From Panorpa germanica (taxonomy: Eukaryota > Arthropoda > Insecta > Mecoptera > Panorpidae): a stretch of DNA of 64,000 nucleotides. Of the stretch, positions 11,409-23,190 are shown piece by piece (the first letter of the stretch is position 1; each line of letters starts with the position of its first letter). The stretch is taken from assembly GCA_963678705.1 (NCBI GenBank), contig OY783214.1, positions 12,462,001 through 12,526,000 on the forward strand, written 5' to 3'. The position numbers and the translations under genes are program-made. Below the pieces are notes generated by a model. It was given only the letters and a program-made list of their open reading frames with translations, was not told where the DNA came from and made no database searches.

Positions 11409-13246
11409 CCCACAATATCAAACATCAGTGATGAACTAATGAACTTAATGCTCGAATTACTAACTGATATAAAATTAACAAATTAAATTTAACTAAAATA
11501 AAATAACTTCAGGCGAACGTGACCTTGTCGTTGATCGTAGTAATATAATAAAAAAAATGTATGTTTAATATCTGTGCTTTATTATACTACAGTCACGTGA
11601 TATTTGTTGTGCTTGTGTAATTGTATATTGCATTTGTGTTGTTTGTGTTTGCGACCCCCTTCTTTCCTTCTTCCCTTAATCTAAATTCCATTCCGAAAGT
11701 ACATTCTATACGAATATTTGTCTGTTATGTCCTATATACATTTGTGGGCATATTTGGTGTGTTTAATCTGTGCTCAGCTGTTTAACGGCAAACCGTAAAA
11801 CCACCCTTGTCTCGTCACTACCCTTAGAACCACCCCGCCTATCTCTCGCCCACAACAAAGTAAACCACATGTCCACAGCTACATTAACACATATTTGAAA
11901 AGGGTTGGCATATTTTAATTTCCTTTTATTATAACGTTCAAGATTTATAAAATTTATTTCAAATTAGTTTAATTATACGTTTTGAAACTGTTTTATTGAA
12001 TTCAAAAGATTCATCACGTACTGAATATTCTAAAAATACGCTTCAGACTGATGTATGTCTTTAAACGTTTCTGAAAATAATTTGCTACATAATTGCGCGT
12101 AATACAAACATAATAAAGCAATTCGTTTTGGTATCCAATCTTATATATGGCTTTATAGTACCATTCATTCATCTATTTTCGAAACAGAGTACAATTTATA
12201 TAGATTATTAATAGAGAAATAGAGTTCTGCTGAGTTAACTATCAAAATATGGCCGCAAGTACTTTTAATTAAAATTAAAATAAATAATTTGTAAACAATT
12301 TCGTTCACTTGTTCTAAACATAAAATATAATACATTTGAAAGAGAGTTATGTAAGGTACAGGTTCACTCAGCTTGCATCAAACGCACTGGCTTTATTGAA
12401 TATAGCGTAGAAGAGAAGGGAAGCGAGAGAAAAGAGGTATACAGCGTCAAATACAAATCTACTATAACAACAATTGAGATTGAAATGCATTTCGAAGCAA
12501 CCTTGTTAGTTGACTAAATCTTACAGACTAAAAATAAAAAAATCATTTGAACAAGCAAAAAGCAGTTAAATACAAAATTTAAAAATTCATTTTCAAAGGT
12601 ACAGTCCCGAGAGTACAGTATTACCGAGAGATAAACTGTTTACATTGACGGTACGTCCTGTACCTCCTTAGAAACAAGCCTTCATTTTTATATACAAAAC
12701 AAGGACAACACGAACATAAATAAGTAAAATTTTAGCGACAACTGTAGTTTATTTGTTGACTGACTTCGTTGATGGAAGAGGAGCTGGAGTATTACTCTTG
12801 TTTGATTTATTAAATACATTAAATTGTCAATTTGTTTGTCGATTTGTAACAGATTCGAGGACCAGGATCTGAAATGATTTTGTTTGTCTTTATTTAACAC
12901 ATAAAAACTTCGACAATATAAATCTCAACTGATGATTCATCGGTGCTGATAATCTTAGATTTGTCATTTAAAATGAACGATGAGGGTTCCGAAAGTACAT
13001 AAGAATACTATTGGAAAAAAATATTGTATTAACAGTATTTGAACATCCTCGGAAAATAGTTGACTATTTATTTCAAATGGGGTATAGAATGGCAAGTGAA
13101 TATCGATCTTAAATCTTACTCAATAAACAAATGTAGCATTTACGTAACTTTAGATACATTACAGACAAGATACATTAAATAGGATTTCATTAAATTATTT
13201 TACAAAAAGTTATTGGTCAAAACGATGAAAAAAACATATTTTCAAT
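11409..13246. other. intergenic, nothing recognised
   Basis: A weak 8-bp inverted pair AGGTACAG/CTGTACCT lies at about 12,598 and 12,657. The minus-strand frame at 12,688-12,900 has no features. Confidence 0.4.
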
Positions 13247-13882
13247 GCAGTTAATATATAATTAGTTCTATAATTACTAAATGATAAAATAATATTTGAA
13301 GAATACTTTGTGAAATTAATAAATAAATATCAAGAAATGAGGCATTGACAGCGAATTTTCTCAGACATCACAAAAAAATGTAACAGTGCGGTGCCACTCA
13401 TAACTCATCACTGGATTTTCTGAAATCGAAAATCCAAAATGATTTTATTAGTTGATAAGTTTCTGCAGGTAACGCTGTCGAGTTTTTTTTATTGATTTTT
13501 AAATTTTTTACAGCACTTGAAAGTCAAAATACCGATTTTTCATGAAAAAAATCAGAAATATTAAAAAAAAGCTGGACAGCATTACCTCGGCATTTATGTA
13601 AAGAAAGAGTACAAGAGAAATTTTAAAAGAATCAGTTCAGTAGATTTTGAGCTAGAGATGGCACCAGCTCTGAAAAACCTAAGTGTAAGAAAACGCATAT
13701 AAAAGTTTTAAAGTAAGACGAAACCAGACCAGATAGGTGAAGACTTAAAACTCTATATCTCCGACAGTTTTACTACAATCGACTTCAAGTTTTCACACAA
13801 CAAACCTAATATGTTATACATTAATATAAATAAATAAAAAGAAAATGTTGAAACCTTAGCCCCCCCTCCTCCTCCCCTTTAA
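13247..13882. repeat. 640-bp dispersed repeat, uninterrupted copy
   Basis: This matches 37,327-37,915 plus 41,355-41,412 over its whole length, about 80-85% identical by eye with small indels. Shared landmarks are GAAGAATACTTTGTGAA, GAGGCATTGACAGCGAAT, GCGGTGCCACTCATAACTC and CGAAACCAGACCAGA, and a C-rich end. No TIRs or long ORF are seen. This copy supplies the empty site for the LTR element that interrupts the other copy. Confidence 0.75.
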
Positions 13883-14875
13883 CGAATCATTAACAACATT
13901 TGCTTTTAAAACCTATAGGCAGGTTTTGCTCTCTATCCATGATTAATATTTTTAAAGTATTCTGTAGAATAAAATAGATTCAAAAAAAAAGACGCAAGAT
14001 TTTTTCGTAGACATATTTAACCAATCACTTTTTCATGTCTACCACATGTATTTATATTCGTATAACCGCAAACGACAGCTTAAAGCTCCACATCTAAAGT
14101 TACCCCATCTAAACCTCTCAACATAATCACCACATCTGACACCAATATTATTTAAATCCAACTTTCATAATCATTATTAATAAAAAGTCAACATGTTAAC
14201 ATAAAATATATTATATTCAGTTTGGTTTTCGATAAAATATTTTTTTTTCATTATGTGTGAACATAAAGGGATGGTAAAATACATAGGGGTGAAGATGGGT
14301 AGGGGGTTATAGTAATAAATAACCTTCAAGGTATTAGAGGTTATAACTCAACGTAGCCTTGTAGATTGGCGTGGTGAACAACACTCTACGCAGACAATAA
14401 GTGTCATCCATATTGACATATGATGCACCCTTGTACGTGGTATACCATGTTGAGGGGTAGAAAAGTAAAACCAAGATTGTGTTGAGATAGCAGAGAAAGG
14501 AAAACGGTTTTCAAAATGTAACTGTCATTTAAAGGTAATGTTTATTTTAAAAGTTTTAGATAAGAATTTATAAAATATCAAATAGTGTTAATAATCACAA
14601 ATAATATAAAATGTGTTGTAATGTATTGTATAGGGTAATATAAAGGGCGAAAAAGAAAGCGAGGTTTTAAGAAGCCTGGCAATTTATAAAATTAAAAAAA
14701 TATATATAAAATTTTGACCACTATTTTCTTTATGCGATTTTTCAAAATGTAATACTTAAGTTTACCGAAAGCTAGTAACTATTTTTAAATAATATATATC
14801 ATAAGTATCAAATCTCTAAAAAAATGTGTATTTAACAAAATACAAAATACACAATAGGGCTCAATTATATATATT
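13883..14875. other. intergenic, nothing recognised
   Basis: AT-rich, no open frame of 60 codons, no repeat seen elsewhere in the window. Confidence 0.4.
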
Positions 14876-15139
14876 TTTTTTTTTTTTATTTAACGTCGGC
14901 CTATTTCCGATGCTGAGTCCTATCACCGACGACCTCCTTCAATGTTGGCAGTATTTATGGTGTCGTGGCCTCATATATGTGGGCTACACCACTGCCTAAA
15001 TAGTGTACGAATATGTATGACCATAATCAATATAGGTTCATAATAACCAAACCCAGAAAATATATATCTGGTCCGGGGATCGAACCCGAAGACACAGCAG
15101 TCGGCGTCAAGCATCAATGCTCTCGCCCACTGTGTCGTC
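14876..15139 (-). repeat. tRNA-derived SINE, fullest copy
   Basis: Read on the minus strand, it starts at about 15,139 with a tRNA-like head: a degenerate box A around AGTGGGCGAGAGC and a strong box B GGGTTCGATCCCCGG at 15,073-15,087. A body of about 150 bp follows, and it ends in a poly-A tail (the T run at about 14,875-14,887). Box A/box B spacing and the 3' A tail identify a pol III SINE mobilised by a LINE. It is the reference for at least seven other pieces in this window. Confidence 0.85.
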
Positions 15140-15249
15140 ATTAAATTAATGTGTGACACACATTACATTACACTTTACATTATTCAATATTAAATCACGT
15201 AATTACTTCACATTGCCAACCTAAACTTAAAACTAACATTTTTAATAAT

Positions 15250-15650
15250 TCCAACAGCAATGTTTAATTTTTTTATTGCTCTTGCTCCTATATTTTCTTG
15301 CTCCCTACTCCTCATTGTTTCTCTCCCTTAACTATTTCTTTTTGGCTCTCCTCTTTTACGCTTTCTATTTCCTTTACTATTTTCTTCTTGGCTCTATCTC
15401 CGCCATCCAGTTCTTGTCTTCCTTATCTCCTCTCCGCAAATCTTCTATTTTCTGAACTGACTTTTAAATGTTTCTAGTCTGGCTCTTCCTTCTCTTTCCT
15501 AGCTTCTTCTCTCTATCTCCGCCATCCATCGTTTCTCTTCACTGACTCCTTTTAATAACTGCACAATCTTCTTTTCACTTTTTACTCTTTTCTCACATGA
15601 ATACTTAATGTGCTTCAGGTCTCTATTATGTCTGCTAAAATATAAAATTC
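15250..15650 (-). pseudogene. LINE 3' fragment (pyrimidine-rich on the + strand)
   Basis: The minus strand reads CTGAAGCACATTAAGTATTC near 15,620, then a block coding for QLLKG, then GGATGGCGGAGATAG. The copy at 22,340-22,450 on the + strand has the same order (CTGAAGCACATTAAGTTTG, QLLKGG, GAATGGCGGAAATAG). The remainder is purine-rich 3' sequence. No intact frame remains. Confidence 0.55.
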
Positions 15651-16402
15651 AGTCCAATTTAAGTATATTTTATAACTTTTAAATCTTACTCTTTTAGATT
15701 TCATGGCTCTTCTCCAACCTTTCAACTCCAAATATTGGGTTTTGAGATAACGACGAAGACAGTATTTGAGTAGTGTTCAACAAGTTTATCTGAATTATTT
15801 AACCTAAATTTCTCTGAGTTATCCCACTAATGGACTGAGCAATCTTAATAAAGAAAGGGGGTATAATGTCGTTGTTTACGGTTCGGATTATCCTCTGAAA
15901 GAGAGGCAGAGAAGTTCGCATAGAGCACTAATACACTAATTTTAATTTTAAACTTCCCTTAATTTTAAATATGCATAAAGTAACTTGATATGAGTGTACG
16001 TATGTTGTTTTAACCGTTTTTCTTTCATCAGCTTTTAAATGGTTGATGATTTTAGAACCACGTAATACTTCTGCACTTCAGGCTTTACATTTACTTTATT
16101 ATATTTGGGGGTTTTGTATTTATCACCCTACTCCCTATACATAAACTCTCATATACTTAAACTACCTTTGAAAAATCACTCAAGCTCCTGTATGTAGGAG
16201 AGCTTAAAATAAAACAAAAATTAATGTTATTTTTAATTTCGAATAAAAGAGAGATCTAGAAATAATAATAATGTTAAAAATAAAAAGAATCTTTATGAAA
16301 ATATTTGCTTGTGAGATGTAACTTTATAGTGATATTAAAACGGATAAAAACACGAGTCAGATTTTTTATTTTTACTTGTTATTGTTTTATATTAATATAA
16401 TA

Positions 16403-16462
<60 letters not shown>

Positions 16463-17019
16463 ACGCTATCCTCCATTACGTCATCACTACTAATTTACAT
16501 TGCATTTAATATATTATATGTTTTGAGATAATTTCGATAAACCCATCTGGATTACACGGAATGAAATGTCTTTGCAGTTCGCATCAATTCGCAGGGACAT
16601 AATCCGGTAGGATTTCCGTAAATCATTGATATCAAGCCATGCGATCAATTGCATTACCCTTCACTCCACTTCTCTTCCTCCGCCATTACGATAGTTAAGA
16701 AGGGGCAGCTTATTCGAGAGAGAGGTATATTAACATCCCGTTTATTTCCAATGTGGTATACGAGTACATTCTATTCTACGCATTTATGTTGAAATGGATT
16801 TTTTTGATGAAGAAAAATACTCGTATATTAAATTTGTACAATGAATTATTTACGAATATTAATGGCTGCACATGCCTTTCTGTATTATTTTCCTTTTCAC
16901 TGTATTTTTTCGTAGCGGATTTTAGTTTTTCACTTATGAACCTAAAGCGCTACTTTTTAGATAACCATATATAGATCTGGTCTCTAAAGGTTGCATTCTA
17001 TCCAGTGTAAATCACCAGT
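15651..17019. other. intergenic; holds one microsatellite
   Basis: Apart from the (AT)n tract at 16,405-16,453, only an AT-rich 73-codon frame (16,753-16,974) is present, with no motif. Confidence 0.4.
16405..16453. repeat. (AT)n microsatellite
   Basis: Roughly 24 uninterrupted AT dinucleotides. Confidence 0.95.
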
Positions 17020-17310
17020 TATCTTTGCTGAGTGTCACTTAGAATACAAGCCTCCTTCAAGAGGTTTTTCCATTTCTTCCTATTGGCCACTTCCTATCCT
17101 CTTTAGCTCAACTTGTTCTTTCCACCTCGCTCGGAACCCACTGAATTTTCTTCCATCAGTTTCTTAGCGGTTTTCTTTCTTCCATTCTTTCTACTTGTCC
17201 TAATCATTGTAGTCTCTTCCTCCTAATTCCCGTCACTATACCGCTTTCTCGATATCTGTTAAGTGCTTCTATATTTGTTCGTATTCTTTTCCGTGCGTTT
17301 TGACTGCAAT
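17020..17310 (-). pseudogene. LINE reverse transcriptase C-terminus, degenerate
   Basis: The minus strand translates to RYRESGIVTGIRRKRLQ, a stop, then LGQVERMEERKPLR, and after a frameshift RKKWKNLLKEACI. This follows the usual C-terminal end of insect and other animal LINE polyproteins (RRLRWLGHVxRM, basic linker, RxxWRxLLxEAK). At least two in-frame stops and one frameshift show that it is dead. The upstream RT domain is missing. It appears to belong to a different LINE lineage from the C-x2-C-ending copies at 6.1, 15.4 and 22.3 kb. Confidence 0.7.
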
Positions 17311-18530
17311 AATGTTTCAGTAAAATGTTTGATATTGGATCAGTATGCACGCTGACTAATATTTGGCTTATGTAAAGTTTAACATCATCATCATACATTT
17401 CGTTCCAAAATTTCTTCTTATTTAGAACAGCCGTCGACAGAATAATACATATACATATGTTACGGCGTACGGTGAGTTTGAACAAAATTGCGTCTTTAGG
17501 GCATCATTAAAGCGTGGGTTATACTAATCGCTGCGGCATATGTACATCAAGCTTACGAGGGGTGGCTACTGGCTAAGGGTGTAGAGTGAGATCTTGCCAC
17601 CTTCTAAACAAAGTATATTTAATTCGAAAACAAAATAACGTACTTCTCTATACTGTGTAATTTGCTTTTAAATTTCATATTTTTACAAGAAATGTTTACT
17701 AATGTTCACCCAGGAACTGTTTTCTTGTATAAAATACATAAATCTCTAAAATTCAGTAATATAACACAGAATTCTAACTGGATAGAATCAAGCATCAACG
17801 TTTTCAAGATTGAACTTACTGTAGCATATCTACCCCGTTGGTCGAGTTTTTTATCTCATTCTTATATTTTAACGTGTCATTGTGAAGTTGTTGAAGTATC
17901 TTGATTTTTAGATTCAATTGTCTGATGCTGTTGGAAGCATGAAACAATTTTTATATAAAAGTTGTCAAAACCTTAACTTGGAGAATCTGTAACTATAGTT
18001 AACAATCCTTAATAGCGTTATTCACCTATACAATATAATAACTCAGTGAGGTTCTTTAACAAAATAATCCACTTGCTTATCGTTGTTAATTCCAAATACA
18101 AGATCCATGAACAAAGCATCGAATAAGATAAACTAACCTTCAGTGGACAATATTAATGTCAGTGCAATATGTCCTCTATATTAGATATGGCAAAAAATAG
18201 GAAGGGGTGGCATGACAAGGGGAGCGGGGATGGTTGAGGCACTGATTCAGTCTTTGGTGTTATTAAAGAACTAAGAGATGTATAGTAGGAACATGAAAGG
18301 AATGGATGTGTTTAGAAAACATGAAATAAGATTTTTATAAACACAATTATGTGATACTAATGGTTTTACAAATATAAGTATAGCTTGAAATATTTCTGGA
18401 CAAAACAACTAGGAGATTCATCTTAGGAATTGGAAAGTAATGCACTCGAGTTTTTCAACTTTTGGGAAAAATTGGTCATCTGGAATTATTGTTTTTTTTT
18501 TTAATTAATGAGGAAAGTGATATTGACGTT
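17311..18530. other. intergenic, nothing recognised
   Basis: The 80-codon frame at 17,662-17,904 shows no domain, and no repeats are shared with other parts of the window. Confidence 0.4.
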
Positions 18531-18890
18531 CAGCAGCGGGAATGAATGAAGGAGATAGAAGAGGCAAGATACAATAAGACAGAGAGGTATAAACGATTGT
18601 AAACGAGGTCTAGAAAAACAGAGAAGTATCAGAATAGCTCAGGCTGAGAATGAAGAAAGAGAAAGAAGATGAATATTTGAAATAGGGAGCCGTCGAAAAA
18701 AAATTAGGAAGCGAACAGCGAAAGAACGTGGCAAAGTAAGGGCCGAAAACGAATTGGGAAGAAAGCCAAAGAAGGATAACAGTAATAAACGGGAATGTTT
18801 TGCTTTTTCTTAATATAAATAAATGTAAGAACGTAAATGTGATGGCTTATGGCTGTAAGCATTAATTAATAAATAAACACAATCCAACAA
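18531..18890 (+). pseudogene. decayed LINE 3' region (probable)
   Basis: A fragment reading IEEARYNKTERYK (about 18,552-18,590) resembles the segment upstream of the C-terminal zinc motif in insect LINEs. It is followed by purine-rich sequence with stops in all frames and an ATTAATTAATAAATAAA-like end near 18,866. The assignment rests on a short match and on the purine bias. Confidence 0.35.
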
Positions 18891-20436
18891 TAAACAAAGT
18901 AACCATTAAGTCGACTTGATAGATAGAAGCTGGCACGTGGCTAGTTACAAAGTCTAATAGTTAGGTTTAATGAGTGAAGGAACATCACTGCAGAATAAGA
19001 TACGAGAGTAAGAGTTTGGTCTTAGTCATGGTATTTATGGTAGAGTAAGAGGAAGTTTAGCTTCTGTAGCGAAAAAGGGACTATCGTCCGAGGATCAAAC
19101 CCACTACATAAAAAAGTTATTAGTAGTTTCATTTTAAGAGCTGGAACATAACGCTCTCGAGTTTTTTTAAATTTATTAAACACTGGTCATCTGGTTTTAC
19201 TATTTTGGTTCATTGTAGATAAATCCATATCATACACGCGTGGTACAAATCTTACAATTCAATAAAATAGTGTCTGCCCTATTTTTTAACAGTCTATTAT
19301 TCTTTAGTCTTCAATTTCATAAGCCAATAAGCTGTATAATATTACTGTTTAAGTTATGACAAAACTCATATCTAGAAAAAATGTCCCCTTTGAATATATT
19401 ATTATCGTGGTGAAGTAGATATTGCATATTATGAAGGCTTAGGGGTTGCAGTCCTCCCTTGGCAATATCCCTAATGAATGCACATTTTAGGTAAACTCAG
19501 TTCTTGTTGCTGTAGTCAACAAGTACGCGTCTAAGTAGACAGCACTACGGAAGGACAAAACAAATTACACAAAATGCTCAACAAAAACTAGAGTGTGTAA
19601 TATTTATTGAAAAATACTAATATTATTATGTTCTAATGGGTTGGTTGATAGTTACGTATGGTTAAGTGTTTTAATTGCATTGCATCTTTAAAAAAGCTAT
19701 ACTTTTTTAAATATTTTTATTTTTTATATTATATTTAATGGAAATAAGCCACCGTTGAATAAATTAAATTTAAAAAAAATAAATAAATTTATCAACTATA
19801 CAAATTTGTTTAAAAAACTTAATAATGAATATTTTCGTCCCTAATACTTCTTAATATGATTGTGTAAGTTAAGTTTAAGTGTATATACTAGTAGATGTGG
19901 TTTTCTTTACACCCACTAAGAAAACTCGGCGCGTTAAAGCTTGCAAAAAGTGCTTAGTATTTATGTTCGTATTCAATGGAAGCAATGAATTGTAAAGTTA
20001 AAAGTGACAATCACCGGGGCTGGCAATTTTCATGATGATTGGATTTTTGAGAATGTTCTTTCTTACCACTTCCCTATAATCTATACTGTGAATAGCAGAA
20101 TACACATTTACTATGCTATATATGTATAGAGAGAGAGAGGGAAGGAGAGAGAGATGTGCTTAAAGAAAAACCGAGAAATAAAACTAGAAAAAATTACAAG
20201 AAATATATTAGCATCACCAGTATGCATATTTAAAGTAATTATCTGTATGGACGTTACCTTACATTAACGTAATATTTTATTTAAGCAAAACCTAGTAATA
20301 TTTACACTAAGCTCTTCTGAAAGTCTTTAATCCTTTAAGAGAGTCTTATTAATCCATAGAAAAGTGTCATTAAGAAGTTTTGTAAGTAGATTTATTTAAT
20401 TGGGTATATTTATTTTTCAAGAATCAAGTTAGAAAA
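18891..20436. other. intergenic, nothing firm
   Basis: Positions 19,735-19,780 faintly resemble the 3' end of the SINE. 20,128-20,150 is a short GA-rich tract. No gene. Confidence 0.4.
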
Positions 20437-20505
20437 CGTTGTATATTAGATAAAATCGTTTACGTAGCTGGTAACTTTTGTTATGTTATGCAAAAAATTT
20501 AAATG
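20437..20505 (+). repeat. short dispersed repeat, copy 2 of 3
   Basis: Contains AAAATCGTTTACGTAGCTGG and TTGTTATGTTATG, matching about 42,983-43,050 (+) and, in part, the complement of 9610-9675. Confidence 0.5.
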
Positions 20506-20510
20506 CAATA

Positions 20511-20667
20511 CCCAGGTAGGAAAAGAATATAGGAATTAGGTTCTAACAAGCTAGCAAGTGGGAAACTGCCTTTGCAGGACAATTTCTATATGAAAAGTAG
20601 AAAATTATTATGGTAGTTAGCTTGCAGTAAGCTAACTACATGCACTACAAGACAATTTTCTATCAGG
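20511..20667. mobile_element. small TIR element, copy 1
   Basis: The left end CCAGGTAGGAAAAG and the inverted right end CCTGATAGAAAATTG bracket about 155 bp. An internal block, CAATTTCTATATGAAAAGTA, is identical to the element at 24,950-25,092. No coding capacity and no clear target duplication. Confidence 0.5.
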
Positions 20668-21182
20668 TTATAGATACAAAGATATAATTGTGTATTTCTT
20701 TTCTTTGTTGGGTCACATTGGGTCATTGTTTACAAGTCACATAGCAGCGAAACAACAATGTTACTAAAATACTGCAAGTTATTAAAGTTAATACAAATTA
20801 GCTTTTGTAACAACTTCAATGAAAGAAATATAATAAGGCCAATTTCTGTACAATACGTAGATCTGTTATAACCCATTATTCCAGTTGCAAGCATATATTG
20901 TATCATTTCTGTAAATAATATATTTAAATATTGCGTAACACTAACACTCAAGGTATTCCAATAAAATAACTCATGGGACAATATTGAGGGTATAATTTGA
21001 TTTATAGCGATCACCGAGCGTTGAAACTTGTGATTAACAATTATAGCTTGAAATTACATTTCGATGGACTATAGTAGGGAATACATATGAAGACAAATTG
21101 GTTAGGGACAGTGTTACCAAATTAAATAACAAGGGTATGGATTATATACCGACTCCCGTTTGATTTGATACATAAATATGTG
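20668..21182. other. intergenic, nothing recognised
   Basis: The 94-codon minus-strand frame (20,730-21,014) is AT-driven and has no motif. Confidence 0.4.
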
Positions 21183-21542
21183 TACAGGGTATTTGGCAGA
21201 GTTCTCATGTATCTAGTTACATTAAGTATTTAGATACTATTGGTTTACTTTAAAACGAAGCTAGATTTGTGTAGCTACTCTACTGAAAAAATTGTTAGTT
21301 GCAAGGCTCTAATTGTATTCGAGCAAGCTATAATAGATACACAATTAAGAAATGAAACTACTTATAAAAAATACAGTAATTAATATTAAATAAAGATAAA
21401 TTCATTAGTAGATTAGACAACAAACGACGAACGATTCAAGGTTTGACAAGCTAAAATTACATTTCTTAAATTAAAACTAAAATCTACGTACTTTAATTTT
21501 TCCTGTGTAATCCCGAGTGTGCGCCTGGGCTAACACCCTGTA
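21183..21542. mobile_element. candidate TIR element with TACAGGGT ends
   Basis: The left end reads TACAGGGTATTTGGCAGAG. The right end, read inward on the other strand, reads TACAGGGTGTTAGCCCAG. TACAGGGTGTT-type termini are common on insect DNA transposons. The 360-bp interior has no ORF. Target duplication is not clear. Confidence 0.45.
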
Positions 21543-22127
21543 TGAATACTACCAATGAAATATCTACGACAGTATTTCAACATTTTAATATTTATGTGTA
21601 TTGTTTTTTTAGGAACCATTTTGCAATCTATAATAAATTTGTGTCAACAGAGTTATTTCGTTTTGTTCAGAGGAAATTAAAAAAGGACAATGTGACAGAA
21701 AAGCCACTTAAATTTAGTGACGCTGTATGAACATTGGAGCATTCTCTACATACCCGTGACATGTTACATTGTCATACCGCAAATAAATATGAATTCTGAA
21801 CGAGTGTTAACTTGTATTGTAACGTTAGCATTAACGTGAACGTTACCGGTAACGACAACGTAACAAACTTTGCATATCAAACACAAAAATATTTTTCAAA
21901 AATGCGAGAATAGGGTTCAATACACATCTCTAACATTTATCAAATTTACGAGTTCATATGTCGGGCTAAACCCTTTCCTTAGTGAGAATGAACCAGTATT
22001 TTATAGTATTATTATATGTAATTACTTTTTTGCTGACCTGCTAAGCATAATCAGGATGGGATCGGGGCGGTGGTGCTTTTAGCACTGTTAAATATAATTG
22101 TTTTGTAAATTTCTATAATTCGTTCTA

Positions 22128-22131
<4 letters not shown>
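21543..22131. other. intergenic; one 14-bp palindrome
   Basis: CGTTACCGGTAACG at 21,841-21,854 is a perfect palindrome inside a run of ACGT-rich short repeats. Two 60-70-codon frames here have no motifs. Confidence 0.4.

Positions 22132-22207
<76 letters not shown>
22132..22207. repeat. (TA)n microsatellite
   Basis: A nearly pure TA tract with one CA interruption. It directly abuts the 5' truncation point of the LINE copy that follows. Confidence 0.95.
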
Positions 22208-22210
<3 letters not shown>

Positions 22211-22810
22211 AGTACCTTATAGAAAAAGATATAAAACACATAAGAAGGACAGCAAGGTTTAGATTGGGAAATGAGGAAAAAGGAAACAGATACTGGGAAA
22301 GTAGTGAGGAAAGAAAGTGTAGAGTGTGCGCAGCGGAGGACGAAACACTGAAGCACATTAAGTTTGAGTGTAAGGAAAAAGTAGTGAGCGAAAGGAATAT
22401 TGGCCAGCTATTAAAGGGAGGCAGTGAAGGAAAGAGGTGAATGGCGGAAATAGTAAAAAGAAAAGGAAAAACAGGACAATAAACAAGCTGGTGGCTGGGT
22501 TGCACAAGGAACAGGAAGAGAGAGGAAGTAGTAAAAGAGGCAGTGAAGGGAAGCAGGAGAAAGAAAGAAGTAGCGAGGAAACAGTTAAACTTCAGCCCAG
22601 AAAAATAGACTAGGGAACAGACCAGTCCAGAAGGAGGATTAGGGAAGATGAAGGAAGAGGGTCAAAAGAAGAAGAAGCAGAGAGTACTTTTGGAAATAAA
22701 AAGGTCTAGAATAATTTAAATTTAATTGTAAGTTGAAGTATATGAAATGTATTAAGAATGTAGATTGTAAAGCCGAAAGGCGAACAATAAACAACAATTA
22801 ATAATAATAA
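22208..22810 (+). pseudogene. 5'-truncated LINE with C-terminal zinc motif
   Basis: An open frame up to the TGA at 22,438-22,440 reads ARFRLGNEEKGNRYW and then CRVCAAEDETLKHIKFEC. This C-x2-C-x8-H-x4-C motif closes the polyprotein of many insect non-LTR retrotransposons (R1/Jockey/I-related groups) and acts in nucleic-acid binding. About 370 bp of purine-rich 3' UTR follow, ending in AATAATAAT-type repeats near 22,795-22,811. Everything 5' of the RT tail is missing. Its preserved frame makes it the best copy of the family here. Confidence 0.75.
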
Positions 22811-22974
22811 TATTAAAATTCTAGATACTCTATGCTTTAGAGAATTCTAGATGAATTCTAGTTCAAATTACTAGAGTTCAGCGGTAACTCATACTTAAAG
22901 TTATAAGAGACAAATCAAAGATACGATGGTGAATTTTATCTTATTTGTTTCTATCATATCTCTCAATAAGTTAG

Positions 22975-23190
22975 TAGAATGACATATAGATGACACCACT
23001 ATTGACAAATTCATAAGATTCTTAGATAGTACCAACCTTCAAGCTATATGTGTCAAAATTTCATGATATTCCAACCATTAGTTTACCATTTATAGTGGTT
23101 TCAGTGACGCTACTTTCGTAATTTTTAAACCAATAGAAAAATCTAAATTTCATACGTTGAAAATCATTGCTTTTTTATGAGAAAAAATTG
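22975..23190 (+). mobile_element. mariner-type 5' end, second diverged copy
   Basis: Aligned with 2155-2345, shared blocks run in order: AGATG, CAACCTTCAA, AAAATttCATGATATTC, GTGACGcTACTTTcGT and an AAAcCAATaGA block where the first copy has its start codon. The start codon is mutated (ATA) and no frame remains. Confidence 0.55.

Noticed and set aside
15070..15139. tRNA gene on the minus strand
   Set aside because: Box B is good, but the cloverleaf cannot be closed and the same head recurs attached to a SINE body.
19735..19780. SINE 3' end on the + strand
   Set aside because: Similarity is short and mostly in A/T positions.
22051..22505. Two overlapping minus-strand frames of 101 and 126 codons
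   Set aside because: They read through the (TA)n tract as alternating Tyr-Ile and through the antisense of the LINE fragment; not genes.
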